64,000 nucleotides of DNA, from positions 1 to 64,000 of the forward strand of contig NZ_JABXWU010000008.1 in NCBI RefSeq assembly GCF_014595945.1. Reading direction: 5' to 3'. Made by a program: the position numbers and the translations under genes. Shown piece after piece: positions 35,445 to 43,439 of the stretch. How positions within the stretch are numbered: the first letter of the stretch is position 1; every line of letters begins with the position of its first letter. Below the pieces are notes generated by a model. It was not told where the DNA came from and did not search any database. It saw only the letters and a list, made by a program, of their open reading frames with translations. This stretch comes from Alkalibacillus aidingensis. Its GTDB lineage: Bacteria > Bacillota > Bacilli > Bacillales > Alkalibacillaceae.

Positions 35445-35882
35445 ATGGTCGGTTTTTCAATATTGTGCTTACTAATAGGTCCAATTATATTTTTGTATTT
35501 AAATAACAAGAAATTGGCTTATGTAAATTTATTTATTACTCTAAGTGCGTTGGGTATCTGGCTTAGTTTAATTTCTGGATGGTTTTCAGAACAATTATGG
35601 ATTTTTATGTGGAACATGACTCTTCTTGGTTCTGTTTTATTACTAGTCATTGGATTTTCAACTGTCTTTATAAAAATTAAACGGATGAATCTCTACCTTT
35701 TACCGTTTTTGGTTTTTGTGATTTCTGTATTAAGTATCTTAACTGGAAATTATATTGATAGTAATACACAGTTGAACATGTTTGTGCTGTATTTATTTGC
35801 ATACTTTACGCCTCTATTTGTAGGATTAATTACAATGATTGGTGCAATGCAATATTTCAAAAATATGGGCAGTGTAAATTGA
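35445..35882 (+). CDS. Multi-pass membrane protein, unknown
   Basis: 145 aa from ATG 35445, 8 nt after GGAGG; the frame opens at 35412 without a site. Five predicted membrane segments and almost no soluble part. No family recognised. Unlike its neighbours it has few acidic residues. Confidence 0.65.
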   Translation: MVGFSILCLLIGPIIFLYLNNKKLAYVNLFITLSALGIWLSLISGWFSEQLWIFMWNMTLLGSVLLLVIGFSTVFIKIKRMNLYLLPFLVFVISVLSILTGNYIDSNTQLNMFVLYLFAYFTPLFVGLITMIGAMQYFKNMGSVN

Positions 35883-35966
35883 CAAAAGCGTAGTTTATGA
35901 ATTTTTCTACTTACGCTTATCGAAGTGTTATAGTTCAAGAAGGTGCTAAATATAATCATTTGTTTA

Positions 35967-35999
35967 AACTCAGTTCTTATGGAACTGGGTTATTTTTTT
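35967..35999 (+). terminator. Intrinsic terminator
   Basis: AACTCAGTTC, loop TTAT, GGAACTGGGTT, then ATTTTTTT. Between here and the GntR gene (36171) only AT-rich DNA with a likely promoter was seen. Confidence 0.75.
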
Positions 36000-36170
36000 G
36001 CAACAAAAAATAGTGCTGGAAAACTCAGCGCAGTATACTATGCCAAATAGAACTTTGCGGTAGGTAACGAAATCCTTAAATGGTTTTCTACCTTCAAAAT
36101 CACGAAATATATCAGAAAATGTCTAATATTTTGAATTGAATATTAAATTGAAATGCGATATATTGGATTT

Positions 36171-36824
36171 ATGAAACCTAATACATCAATAAAAACGATC
36201 CAACGTCAGTCGTTAAGGGAGCAAGTCTATCAACAACTTAAAACTGCAATTATACGCTTAGAGCTATCTCCTGGAAAGAGGGTTCGTGATCAAGACTTAG
36301 CAGAGGAGTTTAATGTGAGTCGAACTCCAGTGCGTGAAGCGCTAAGACGTTTAGAAGATGAGGGTCTAGTCGAAGCGAGTCCAGGGTCCTTTACGCGTAT
36401 TGCAGAAATTGATTTAGAGGAGGTGAAACAAGCAACTGTGGTTGTCGCATCACTACATGCCTTGGCAACCAAGTTAGCGAACGTTAATCTCAACGAAGAT
36501 GACATTGAAACATTAGAACTGATTAATTTGCAGCTACAAAGAAAGCTGGAAAAAAGAGATGTCATTGGAGCGGTTGAATGTGACGACCGTTTTCATGAAG
36601 TATTTTTAAAGAAATCTAACAACCAAGAGATTGTCAAAGCCTTAGAGCCTGTAGAACCGAAAATCAGGCGCTTGGAATTTGCGAAGTTTAATTCTGTAGA
36701 AGGAATAAACTCTGTCAGCGATCACCAAGACATTATCAAGGCCTGCCAAAAAGGGAATTCACACCTAGTAAGTGACCTCGTCGAAAAAAACTGGTTGAGT
36801 TTATTTGAGTTACTAGCTCAATAA
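36171..36824 (+). CDS. GntR-family (FadR subfamily) regulator
   Basis: 217 aa from ATG 36171 (weak GGA upstream); ATG 36153 is equally possible, as neither has a strong site. N-terminal winged HTH (LREQVYQQLKTAIIRLELSPG, EEFNVSRTPVREALRRLEDEGLVE) and C-terminal helical FCD domain with metal-binding residues (ECDDRFHEVF, SDHQDIIKA). It lies 20 bp upstream of the SHMT-like gene in the same direction and presumably regulates it. Confidence 0.9.
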   Translation: MKPNTSIKTIQRQSLREQVYQQLKTAIIRLELSPGKRVRDQDLAEEFNVSRTPVREALRRLEDEGLVEASPGSFTRIAEIDLEEVKQATVVVASLHALATKLANVNLNEDDIETLELINLQLQRKLEKRDVIGAVECDDRFHEVFLKKSNNQEIVKALEPVEPKIRRLEFAKFNSVEGINSVSDHQDIIKACQKGNSHLVSDLVEKNWLSLFELLAQ

Positions 36825-36844
36825 TTGATGGGGAGGATTTTAAA

Positions 36845-38182
36845 ATGAATGTGACTGACCGTAAGCAGGAAGTACATGATACGAAGGTGTTAGATTGGGC
36901 AAAAGATATAATTGAACGAAGCCCGTCTGACCGATTAGTGGTTGATGAGGTTCTGAATTCGGTTAGGAGAAATGAAATATGGCGTGGTGATGAATGTTTA
37001 AACTTGTTAGCACCAGAGGCTCCAACAAGTCCAATAGTACGTGAATTGTTATCTTCGGAAGTAGGAACAAGAGCCGCTGAAGGTCATATTGGAAAATTAG
37101 AACGCTGGTTTGCCGGAACTCAATATATTGATGAGATTGAGGCCTTGTGTATGGAGCTGTTAAAAAAGGCATTTGGAGTGAACTATGCCGACCATCGGCT
37201 CGTGGCGAGTATGATCGGAAATATGGCGGTCTATGCAACTTTAACAGAACCAGGTGATAACATCATGAGTTTGACTCAACCTTATGGAGGACACTCTAGT
37301 AACCGTCAGGATGGACCTGCAGGCGTTCGTGGAGTAAACATATACGATGTACCAATGGATGCTAAAGAATTAACTGTTGATTTAGACGCGTTTGAAAAGG
37401 TTGCTAGAGATGTTAGACCTAAGTTGGTATCCTTGGGAGCTTCGATGACCTTATTTCCACTTCCAGTACGCGAGATTTCAAATATTGTTAGTGAGTGGGG
37501 AGGAAAGGTATTCTTTGATGGTGCCCATCAGCTTGGTTTAATCGGTGCCGGTTTATTTCAGGATCCTCTAAAAGAAGGAGCAGATGTTATAACCGGTTCA
37601 GCTGGTAAAACCTTTAGTGGGCCTCAAAGTGGTATCATTCTTTGGGATGACCCTGAGTTAACTGAATCAATTACCGAAACTATCTTCCCAACTCTAGCAG
37701 CAACACATCAAGTTAACCGTGTAGCGGCATTAGCAGTATCGGCAGCAGAATTTATCACTTTTGGTGAAGAATACATGAAGCAAATTGTCGCAAATGCAAA
37801 AGCATTAGCCCAGGCACTTCATGACCGTGGAATTCCAGTTTTAGGCGATCACAAGGGCTATACTGAAACACATCAAGTTATAGCTGACGTAAGTGAATTT
37901 GGTGGAGGATATCCAGTCGCAAATAAGCTAGCTGAAGCCAACATCATCGTCAACAAAAACCTGATCCCTAAAGATCGACCAGAAGATTGGGATGAACCAA
38001 GTGGAATAAGGATTGGTACGACTGAGGCAACCAGATTAGGCATGAAAGAGAGTGATATGGAAGACATTGCTGAACTCATCACAAGTATATTAAAAGGTTA
38101 TCAGTCTGCTTCATATGTCAAAGACAAGGTAGTTGAGATGAGGAAAACCTATCATAAACTTCACTATTGTTTTGAAAAATAA
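36845..38182 (+). CDS. Serine hydroxymethyltransferase-like PLP enzyme
   Basis: 445 aa, GGGAGGA before the ATG. Fold-type I core related to GlyA: NLLAPEAPTSPIV, EGHIGKLERWFAGTQYIDEIE, GHSSNRQDGPAG, VFFDGAHQLGLI (PLP ring Asp and His) and the Schiff-base Lys in TGSAGKTFSGPQ. It differs from housekeeping GlyA in the loop around the Lys (TTTTHKTLRGPR in GlyA) and is controlled by a dedicated GntR protein. It probably handles an alpha-substituted or beta-hydroxy amino acid rather than serine/THF. Substrate not determinable here. Confidence 0.82.
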   Translation: MNVTDRKQEVHDTKVLDWAKDIIERSPSDRLVVDEVLNSVRRNEIWRGDECLNLLAPEAPTSPIVRELLSSEVGTRAAEGHIGKLERWFAGTQYIDEIEALCMELLKKAFGVNYADHRLVASMIGNMAVYATLTEPGDNIMSLTQPYGGHSSNRQDGPAGVRGVNIYDVPMDAKELTVDLDAFEKVARDVRPKLVSLGASMTLFPLPVREISNIVSEWGGKVFFDGAHQLGLIGAGLFQDPLKEGADVITGSAGKTFSGPQSGIILWDDPELTESITETIFPTLAATHQVNRVAALAVSAAEFITFGEEYMKQIVANAKALAQALHDRGIPVLGDHKGYTETHQVIADVSEFGGGYPVANKLAEANIIVNKNLIPKDRPEDWDEPSGIRIGTTEATRLGMKESDMEDIAELITSILKGYQSASYVKDKVVEMRKTYHKLHYCFEK

Positions 38183-38270
38183 ATTTTAATGAGCTGTCCG
38201 AAAAGTCTAAGAAACTGGCTTTTGATAGTGGGTGTTTCAGTTACCTATCGCAAACATTAAATATGCAACC

Positions 38271-38312
38271 TAAAATGACTACTAATTGGTATACCAATTA
38301 GTAGTCATTTTA
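38271..38312. terminator. 42-bp perfect palindrome, probable terminator
   Basis: TAAAATGACTACTAATTGGT (38271-38290) and its exact complement meet at the centre 38291/38292 with no spacer. As RNA the stem would have a small UAUA loop and end in UUUUAUUUU. It probably terminates the SHMT-like transcript; a DNA-binding role cannot be excluded. Confidence 0.6.
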
Positions 38313-38380
38313 TTTTAAGCCAAGTCTCCGGTCAAATAGACGTTTCACACTTCTCCAAAAGCAGGAAGTCAGTTATTTAA

Positions 38381-38505
38381 TGAAATATTTTTTTCATCAG
38401 CATGCGAAATTTTTAGGCAAACAAACAATTTATGTTTTTCCCTTGCATAATCGTGCATTATGAAATAAAATCATCATATAGATAATGTATGAAATGAATA
38501 TTTCA
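38381..38505 (+). promoter_or_regulatory. Two TGAAA-N6-TTTCA operators
   Basis: TGAAATATTTTTTTCA (38381-38396) and TGAAATGAATATTTCA (38490-38505) have the same inverted-repeat architecture. The second ends 16 bp before the aminotransferase start. RpiR-family proteins bind similar TGAAA/TTTCA palindromes, and such a gene is second in this operon. Confidence 0.5.
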
Positions 38506-38521
38506 CAAAAGGGTGTGGAGA

Positions 38522-39898
38522 ATGAGTACGCATGTTGTGCGAGAGATGAATTTCCAAGAAAGAACAAGTGAATCAGCGAAGGCTTATGAGCAGGCTAAAT
38601 CGGTGATTCCAGGTGGGGTGACGGCTAATATTAAATATTTCTCACCTCATCCAATCGTGATGAAGGAGGGGTCTGGAACCCAGCTTGTCGATGTAGATGG
38701 GAACAAGTATATTGATTATCTGTTATGTTATGGTGCATTAATTCTAGGACATGGACATCCAAAAGTTAAAGAAGCGGTTCAAAAGCAAATGGAGGATTGT
38801 GGTACGTTTGTTTTCGGTGCACCACATCATTTGGAGTATGAAATGGCTAAGAAATTAGTCGATCTGTTTCCAGGAATTGACCAAGTACGGTTTACTAATT
38901 CCGGATTAGAGGCGACACTTCTAACTATTCGCTTGGCTGAAGCTTATACGGGTAAGCAAAAAGTGGCTAAGTTTGAAGGTCACTACCATGGTGGTTATGA
39001 CCAGATGCTTGTCAGTGTCAATCCAGATCTCGATGGCGCAGGAGAACAGTCGAACCCTAGCGCTGTTCCTGAGTCAAGTGGCATCTCAGATTATCATCTT
39101 GAGCACACGGTTGTGTTACCATTTAATGATTTAGAAGCAACAGAACGTATATTACGTGCTAAGCAAAATGAGATTTCCTGTGTGATTTTGGAACCTGTTC
39201 AGGGAGGATTTATCCCTGCAAATGAAGAATTTATGAAGGGGTTACGCCAGGTTACAGAAGAGTTAGGCATTGTCTTAATTTTTGATGAGGTAAAAACGGG
39301 CTTTAGACTAACTGTTGGTGGTGCGCAATCGATTTATGGTATCGAACCTGATTTAACAGCTTTAGGGAAAGTTTTAGGTGGTGGTTTCCCTGTTGGTGCT
39401 GTTGGTGGTAAAATGAATATTATGGAAATGATGTCACCGGATCGAGGTCGAGATATTCTAACAGCAACCACACAAGAGCAAGCTACTGACCGAGCACTTT
39501 TCCATAGTGGTACGTATAACGGTCACCCAACCGTTTTAGCAGCAGGGCTTGCAACTATCAATGTTTTAGAACAATCAGGTGTCATGAAAGATCTTTTAAA
39601 TAAAACAGAAAAGTTGCGTCATAACCTTGAAAACCTTTATGATCAATATTCGATCCCGATGCAGACAGTGGGCATGGGTAGTATATTTAATCTAGTCTTT
39701 ACTGATCAACCGATTAAAAACTACCGTGATTTAACGCAAGCCGATACAGAGTTAAGAAAACAAATCGACTACGAATTATTAGAGTTAGGAATTTATACAA
39801 AACCAATGAATCGCTACTCAATGAGTGTTGCTCATAGTGATGAAGACATTCAGAAAACAATTGATGCTCACGAGCAGGCGATTAATCGAATTAGGTAA
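38522..39898 (+). CDS. Class III PLP aminotransferase / aminomutase (GSA-AM-like)
   Basis: 458 aa from ATG 38522 (AAAGGGTG upstream; GTG 38513 alternative). Sequence AKSVIPGGVTANIKYFSPHP and FTNSGLEATLLTIRLAEAYTGKQKVAKFEGHYHGGYD resemble glutamate-1-semialdehyde aminomutase. The PLP Asp is in LIFDEVKTGFR and the Lys in LTALGKVLGGGFPVGA. No other haem genes are nearby, and an RpiR regulator follows. This therefore looks like a catabolic paralogue acting on an amino acid or amino sugar acid, not HemL itself. Confidence 0.85.
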   Translation: MSTHVVREMNFQERTSESAKAYEQAKSVIPGGVTANIKYFSPHPIVMKEGSGTQLVDVDGNKYIDYLLCYGALILGHGHPKVKEAVQKQMEDCGTFVFGAPHHLEYEMAKKLVDLFPGIDQVRFTNSGLEATLLTIRLAEAYTGKQKVAKFEGHYHGGYDQMLVSVNPDLDGAGEQSNPSAVPESSGISDYHLEHTVVLPFNDLEATERILRAKQNEISCVILEPVQGGFIPANEEFMKGLRQVTEELGIVLIFDEVKTGFRLTVGGAQSIYGIEPDLTALGKVLGGGFPVGAVGGKMNIMEMMSPDRGRDILTATTQEQATDRALFHSGTYNGHPTVLAAGLATINVLEQSGVMKDLLNKTEKLRHNLENLYDQYSIPMQTVGMGSIFNLVFTDQPIKNYRDLTQADTELRKQIDYELLELGIYTKPMNRYSMSVAHSDEDIQKTIDAHEQAINRIR

Positions 39899-39919
39899 AT
39901 ATTTAAAGGGGCTGAGCAG

Positions 39920-40780
39920 ATGACAGATTTATATCAGACCATTACTGATAAGTTGCCAGAGATGAGTAAATCGCAACGAGAAATTGCAAGGTATGTCTTA
40001 AATCATATGAACTCAGTCCCTTTTTTAACTGTGGGCAGCTTAGCAAAGAAAGTAGGAGTGGGTGAAGCGACAGTTTATCGCTTCGCCACCTTTTTAGGTT
40101 ATAAAGGCTATCCCGATTTTCAAAAAGCTCTTCAAGAAGCAATGAAAAAACAGTTGACTACGGTTGAACAGCTTAAGATTTCTGATGATATATATGATGA
40201 AGAAGATCAGTCAACGTACGATATGTTTGAAGAGGACATTGAGAGAATCAGAGAAATGACTCACCAACTGAATTTATCTGACTTCAATCAAGCGATTGAC
40301 CTTATCGTTAATGCAAAACGAATCTTTATCGTGGCTAATCGAAGTGCGGTTTCTTTAGGGTCTTTTTTAGAGTTTTATTTTGATGTCATGCTAGAAAACG
40401 CGGAGTTGATTCGTAATCCTCATGGTGTCTCTGAGAAGTTATTCCGAATAGATGAAGATGATGTGGTGATTGGTCTAAGCTTTGCGAGATATACAAAGAA
40501 TACTGTTGAAGCTTTATCGTTTGCCCATGACCGAGGTACCAAGGTTGTAGCGATAACTGATAATCGCCTTTCACCTTTAATTCCCTATTCAGACATAGTG
40601 TTATGTGCAAGGAGTGATATGTCATCTCTGATTGATTCATTTGTTGCCCCTTTAAGTTTGATTAATGCACTGATCACTGCGGTCGGTCGACGTAAACGTA
40701 ACGATATTGAACAGCATCTTGAGGAATTAGAATCAGTTTGGGAACGTTTTAACATATTCAGTGACGATATGAGGAAGTAG
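39920..40780 (+). CDS. RpiR/MurR-family regulator with SIS domain
   Basis: 286 aa. N-terminal HTH_6 (MSKSQREIARYVLNHMN, VGSLAKKVGVGEATVYRFATFLGYKGYPDFQ) and C-terminal SIS domain (residues ~125-260: RIFIVANRSAVSLGSFLEFY, VVIGLSFARYTKNTVEA). SIS domains sense phosphosugars or similar ligands. Starts 21 bp after the aminotransferase and likely controls it through the TGAAA-N6-TTTCA sites. Confidence 0.9.
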   Translation: MTDLYQTITDKLPEMSKSQREIARYVLNHMNSVPFLTVGSLAKKVGVGEATVYRFATFLGYKGYPDFQKALQEAMKKQLTTVEQLKISDDIYDEEDQSTYDMFEEDIERIREMTHQLNLSDFNQAIDLIVNAKRIFIVANRSAVSLGSFLEFYFDVMLENAELIRNPHGVSEKLFRIDEDDVVIGLSFARYTKNTVEALSFAHDRGTKVVAITDNRLSPLIPYSDIVLCARSDMSSLIDSFVAPLSLINALITAVGRRKRNDIEQHLEELESVWERFNIFSDDMRK

Positions 40781-40853
40781 GTCTATCACAGAATAGCTTG
40801 TCTTTTTTGTTTTAACCGTTCGGTGTTCGCAGAAACGCCTGGGTGGTGAAAAA

Positions 40854-40934
40854 ATGTCATGTCCTGTGGGTTGTCCGTCCATTACAACATGGAAACAGTA
40901 CGAGCTGAAAATTCACCCAAATTATAAAAGGTAA
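40854..40934 (+). CDS. Possible 26-aa protein with CxxxC motif
   Basis: MSCPVGCPSITTWKQYELKI starts the frame and NYKR ends it. GGTGGTGA lies 5 nt before the ATG. The open frame extends upstream to about 40816 in the same phase. The segment is richer in GC than its surroundings and also has strong hairpin potential (GGTGTT/AACGCC at ~40822-40839, TGGGTG/CACCCA ends). It may be a small gene, a remnant or a structured RNA. The rest of the 324-bp gap to 41105 is the terminator below plus AT-rich DNA. Confidence 0.3.
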   Translation: MSCPVGCPSITTWKQYELKIHPNYKR

Positions 40935-40959
40935 AACCCTCAATTAAGAGAGTTTTACC
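40924..40959 (-). terminator. Terminator of the betaine-binding protein operon
   Basis: GGTAAAACCCTC (40930-40941) pairs with GAGAGTTTTACC (40948-40959), one mispair. On the minus strand it is followed by TTTTAT; on the plus strand by a weaker T tract. Confidence 0.6.
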
Positions 40960-41104
40960 TCTTTATTATGACTCTATAATCTTTAATCTTTCATACTTAA
41001 AATAAAAGGTGTGATTGTTACAAGTTTAAAGCTTCGACAGCAAATGTGCCGAGTGATTAGTATAAAAATTAAAGATATGACTAGAGCCTTTTTGGTTTGA
41101 ATTA

Positions 41105-41992
41105 TTAATTTAACCACTCATCAACTGTGTCACGGTTGTCTTCGATCCACTGTGCAGCGGAGTCTTCGAAGTCAACATCATTATGCTCATAGTCATACAT
41201 CATTTCTTCTAGATCATCAACATCGATGCTCCACTCAGAAAGGATGTCATAAGCTTCTTGATACTCGCTATCACCTTCAATACCTTGGTATGATAGAACA
41301 TAGACGTTATCATACATGAAGTGGCCTTCAGTATCTTCTAAGAATTTCAAGTCATGTTGAGAGAACATAGAGTGTGGTCTCCAACCAGTAATAATGAAAG
41401 GCTCTTCATCTGAAATTTTTGAATCAATAACACCTAACATCGCTGCTTCACTTGTTGGTACAACTTCAAAACCATCTAGGTTATAGTTGTCGTCTTCCAT
41501 CACATCGTAAGTCAGTTCTACAATTCCAGCGCCTTCACCGATTGTGACGATCTCTCCATCAAATTCATCTGCTCGACCTTCTAGATCGCCAATTGTTTCG
41601 GCATCTACATACTCAGGTACAACCCAACCTAAAGGAACTTCTTCATAGCTTGTTGCTACTTGTTGTAGTGAATCTTCATAGTCTTCCCAAAGTGCGGCTT
41701 CTGTGTATGGTAACCAAGCATCCATGAAGAAATGAATCTCTTCATTTTTCATGCCTTCCCAAATAACTGGCTGGTCAAGTAACGTAATTTCGACTTCGTA
41801 ACCAACTTCTTCTAAGATTTGCTTTGCAATCTGCGTTGGTGCTTCTGTACTTGTCCAAGATGTTTGTCCAAATACAATTTCCCCTTTTTCTTCAACGGCT
41901 TCTTCTTCTGTATTTTCACCGTCTTCATTACCTCCACATGCTGCTAAAACAATCATAGCGATCATGCTTAATGTAATAAATACTTTCTTCAT
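41105..41992 (-). CDS. Glycine betaine/quaternary amine-binding lipoprotein (OpuAC family)
   Basis: 295 aa. Lipobox VLAAC, a Glu-rich linker, then an OpuAC domain with aromatic residues suited to a cation-pi cage (TSWTSTEAPTQIA, FFMDAWLPYTEAALWEDY, ITGWRPHSMF). It lacks adjacent permease or ATPase genes, so it is an orphan binding protein that must use another transporter. It lies 3 bp after a cysteine hydrolase gene and under a GbsR-type regulator, which links it to compatible-solute or betaine-analogue metabolism. Confidence 0.88.
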   Translation of the reverse strand: MKKVFITLSMIAMIVLAACGGNEDGENTEEEAVEEKGEIVFGQTSWTSTEAPTQIAKQILEEVGYEVEITLLDQPVIWEGMKNEEIHFFMDAWLPYTEAALWEDYEDSLQQVATSYEEVPLGWVVPEYVDAETIGDLEGRADEFDGEIVTIGEGAGIVELTYDVMEDDNYNLDGFEVVPTSEAAMLGVIDSKISDEEPFIITGWRPHSMFSQHDLKFLEDTEGHFMYDNVYVLSYQGIEGDSEYQEAYDILSEWSIDVDDLEEMMYDYEHNDVDFEDSAAQWIEDNRDTVDEWLN

Positions 41993-41995
41993 GAA

Positions 41996-42676
41996 TTAAA
42001 CTCCCTTTCTATTTTTGTTATCTATTTTTTGAAATTGTTCTCTCATCGTATCAGCCGTAAACTGCATAGAGTCTACCCCATCGGCTTCAAAGTAACTATG
42101 TGGCTCACCTTGAAGCTTTTTCACAAGTTCATCCGTTTCATAAATGCTAAGGTTATAAACCCAGTTGGTCATCGTTAAGATTGCGGACTGATGGGCTCCC
42201 TCATTACTAGCATCACAGATGTCACGGATTAAATTCACATCGTAGTCATGGAAGTACGCATCAAAAACAGACGTCATTAAGCAACCGTCAGTGACCACGC
42301 CACCAATATATAGATTTTTAACCCCTAAGCTTCGAAGGATTAAGTCTAAATTTGTTTTAAAGAAAGCACTCCAGCGTTGTTTATCGACTACGACATCATC
42401 TTTTTGTGGTGCAATTTCATCGAAAATTTCAATCTGGTCGGTACCTGAGTTGTAATAAAATGGTGTACCGTCCTCTTTTAATGGCTCACCTTTTGGTAGG
42501 CCAATGCAATCTTCACGGTTGATCTGTCTTGTATAAATAATAGGAATATTAGACGCTCTAAATGCTTTTATTAGTTTCTCTGTATTTGTAATAACTTGGT
42601 CCATATTAGATAGGCCGAAGTTAGATTCTTTTTGTAGGTCAATCAATACTAATGCTGAATCATATTGTTTCATCAA
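41996..42676 (-). CDS. Isochorismatase-family cysteine hydrolase
   Basis: 226 aa. Asp-Lys-Cys triad: SALVLIDLQKE, VVDKQRWSAFF and GVVTDGCLMTSVFDAYF, with the cis-peptide V-T before Cys. N-carbamoylsarcosine amidase-like subgroup, which hydrolyses amides of small N-methylated compounds. Placed between a GbsR-type regulator and an OpuAC protein, so a role in degrading an imported quaternary or methylated amine is plausible (inference). AAAGGGGAAATTTG precedes the ATG. Confidence 0.85.
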   Translation of the reverse strand: MMKQYDSALVLIDLQKESNFGLSNMDQVITNTEKLIKAFRASNIPIIYTRQINREDCIGLPKGEPLKEDGTPFYYNSGTDQIEIFDEIAPQKDDVVVDKQRWSAFFKTNLDLILRSLGVKNLYIGGVVTDGCLMTSVFDAYFHDYDVNLIRDICDASNEGAHQSAILTMTNWVYNLSIYETDELVKKLQGEPHSYFEADGVDSMQFTADTMREQFQKIDNKNRKGV

Positions 42677-42685
42677 ATTTCCCCT

Positions 42686-43222
42686 TTATGTCTTTGTCTT
42701 TGGAATGTGTTCAAAAATGTCTCCAGATTCCATAGAATTAGCTAAGCGCATAATCCAATCCAGATAATCCTTCGCTTCTTGAATCAGTTCAAGGTCACGT
42801 TTAGCTACTTTTTCAGCTTTCTCGTCATTGGTTTCATTCGCTATCTCTTGTATGGTTGGTTCGGTTTGATCTACTGCTTTCATAATCAAATTACGCTCTA
42901 GTCGTAACATTTTTACGAAGAAGTTGATAAAGTTTCTAAGGAAATCCTTCTCAGCAATAAAGTGGTCTTTCCTTTCACCTTTCTTCCATACTTTGGTGAC
43001 CATTTCGGTTTCAATTAGTTCGCGAATCCCGTTACTGACACTCGCTTTACTCATCGCGACCTGGTCTTTAATTTCATCCAGTGTCATGGGTTCATCTGAA
43101 AAATATAAAACACCATAAATTCTACCAACAGAAGGTGATACACCATAGATCACCATGGACTGGGCAATGGCACTAACTATAACATCTTGTGATTCTTGCA
43201 AGCGCGCTTGATCATGAGTCAT
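42686..43222 (-). CDS. GbsR-type MarR-like regulator
   Basis: 178 aa. The pattern IVSAIAQSMVIYGVSPSVGRIYGVLYF, MTLDEIKDQVAMSKASVSNGIRELIE and VWKKGERKDHFIAEKDFLRN is that of GbsR/YvaV/OpcR proteins, which repress betaine synthesis or uptake genes and respond to choline or osmotic state. First gene of the three-gene minus-strand operon. An inverted repeat in its promoter is a likely operator. Confidence 0.88.
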   Translation of the reverse strand: MTHDQARLQESQDVIVSAIAQSMVIYGVSPSVGRIYGVLYFSDEPMTLDEIKDQVAMSKASVSNGIRELIETEMVTKVWKKGERKDHFIAEKDFLRNFINFFVKMLRLERNLIMKAVDQTEPTIQEIANETNDEKAEKVAKRDLELIQEAKDYLDWIMRLANSMESGDIFEHIPKTKT

Positions 43223-43260
43223 AAGTAACTACCTACCTTTCGCGAAATAGGTTAAATTAA

Positions 43261-43309
43261 TTTGTTTAATTTATATAATACATTTTAAACAAATAATACA
43301 GATTGTCAA
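43261..43309 (-). promoter_or_regulatory. Promoter and inverted-repeat operator of the GbsR operon
   Basis: Minus strand TTGACA (plus 43304-43309), 16-bp spacer, TAAAAT (plus 43282-43287). TTTGTTTAA (43261-43269) and TTAAACAAA (43285-43293) form a 9-bp inverted repeat with 15-bp spacing that overlaps the -10, as expected for autorepression. Confidence 0.6.
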
Positions 43310-43439
43310 CCTTCAGCCTTTGATTTATAATGATAAGTTATATGTTTCATTTTTAAAAATTCGTTGAATAATTTGTCAATTGCTGTTCTTTGCAATAAAA
43401 TGAAATGTATTGAAACAAATAGAATTAGGAGTCGTTGCT

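Noticed and set aside
38513-39898. hemL (glutamate-1-semialdehyde aminomutase) proper
   Set aside because: The fold is similar, but there are no haem genes nearby and the context is regulator-linked, so only a GSA-AM-like call is supported.
40816-40920. Known riboswitch class downstream of rpiR
   Set aside because: I compared it by eye with glycine, THF, ZTP, guanidine and fluoride core motifs and found no match; it is also not followed by a gene on the same strand.
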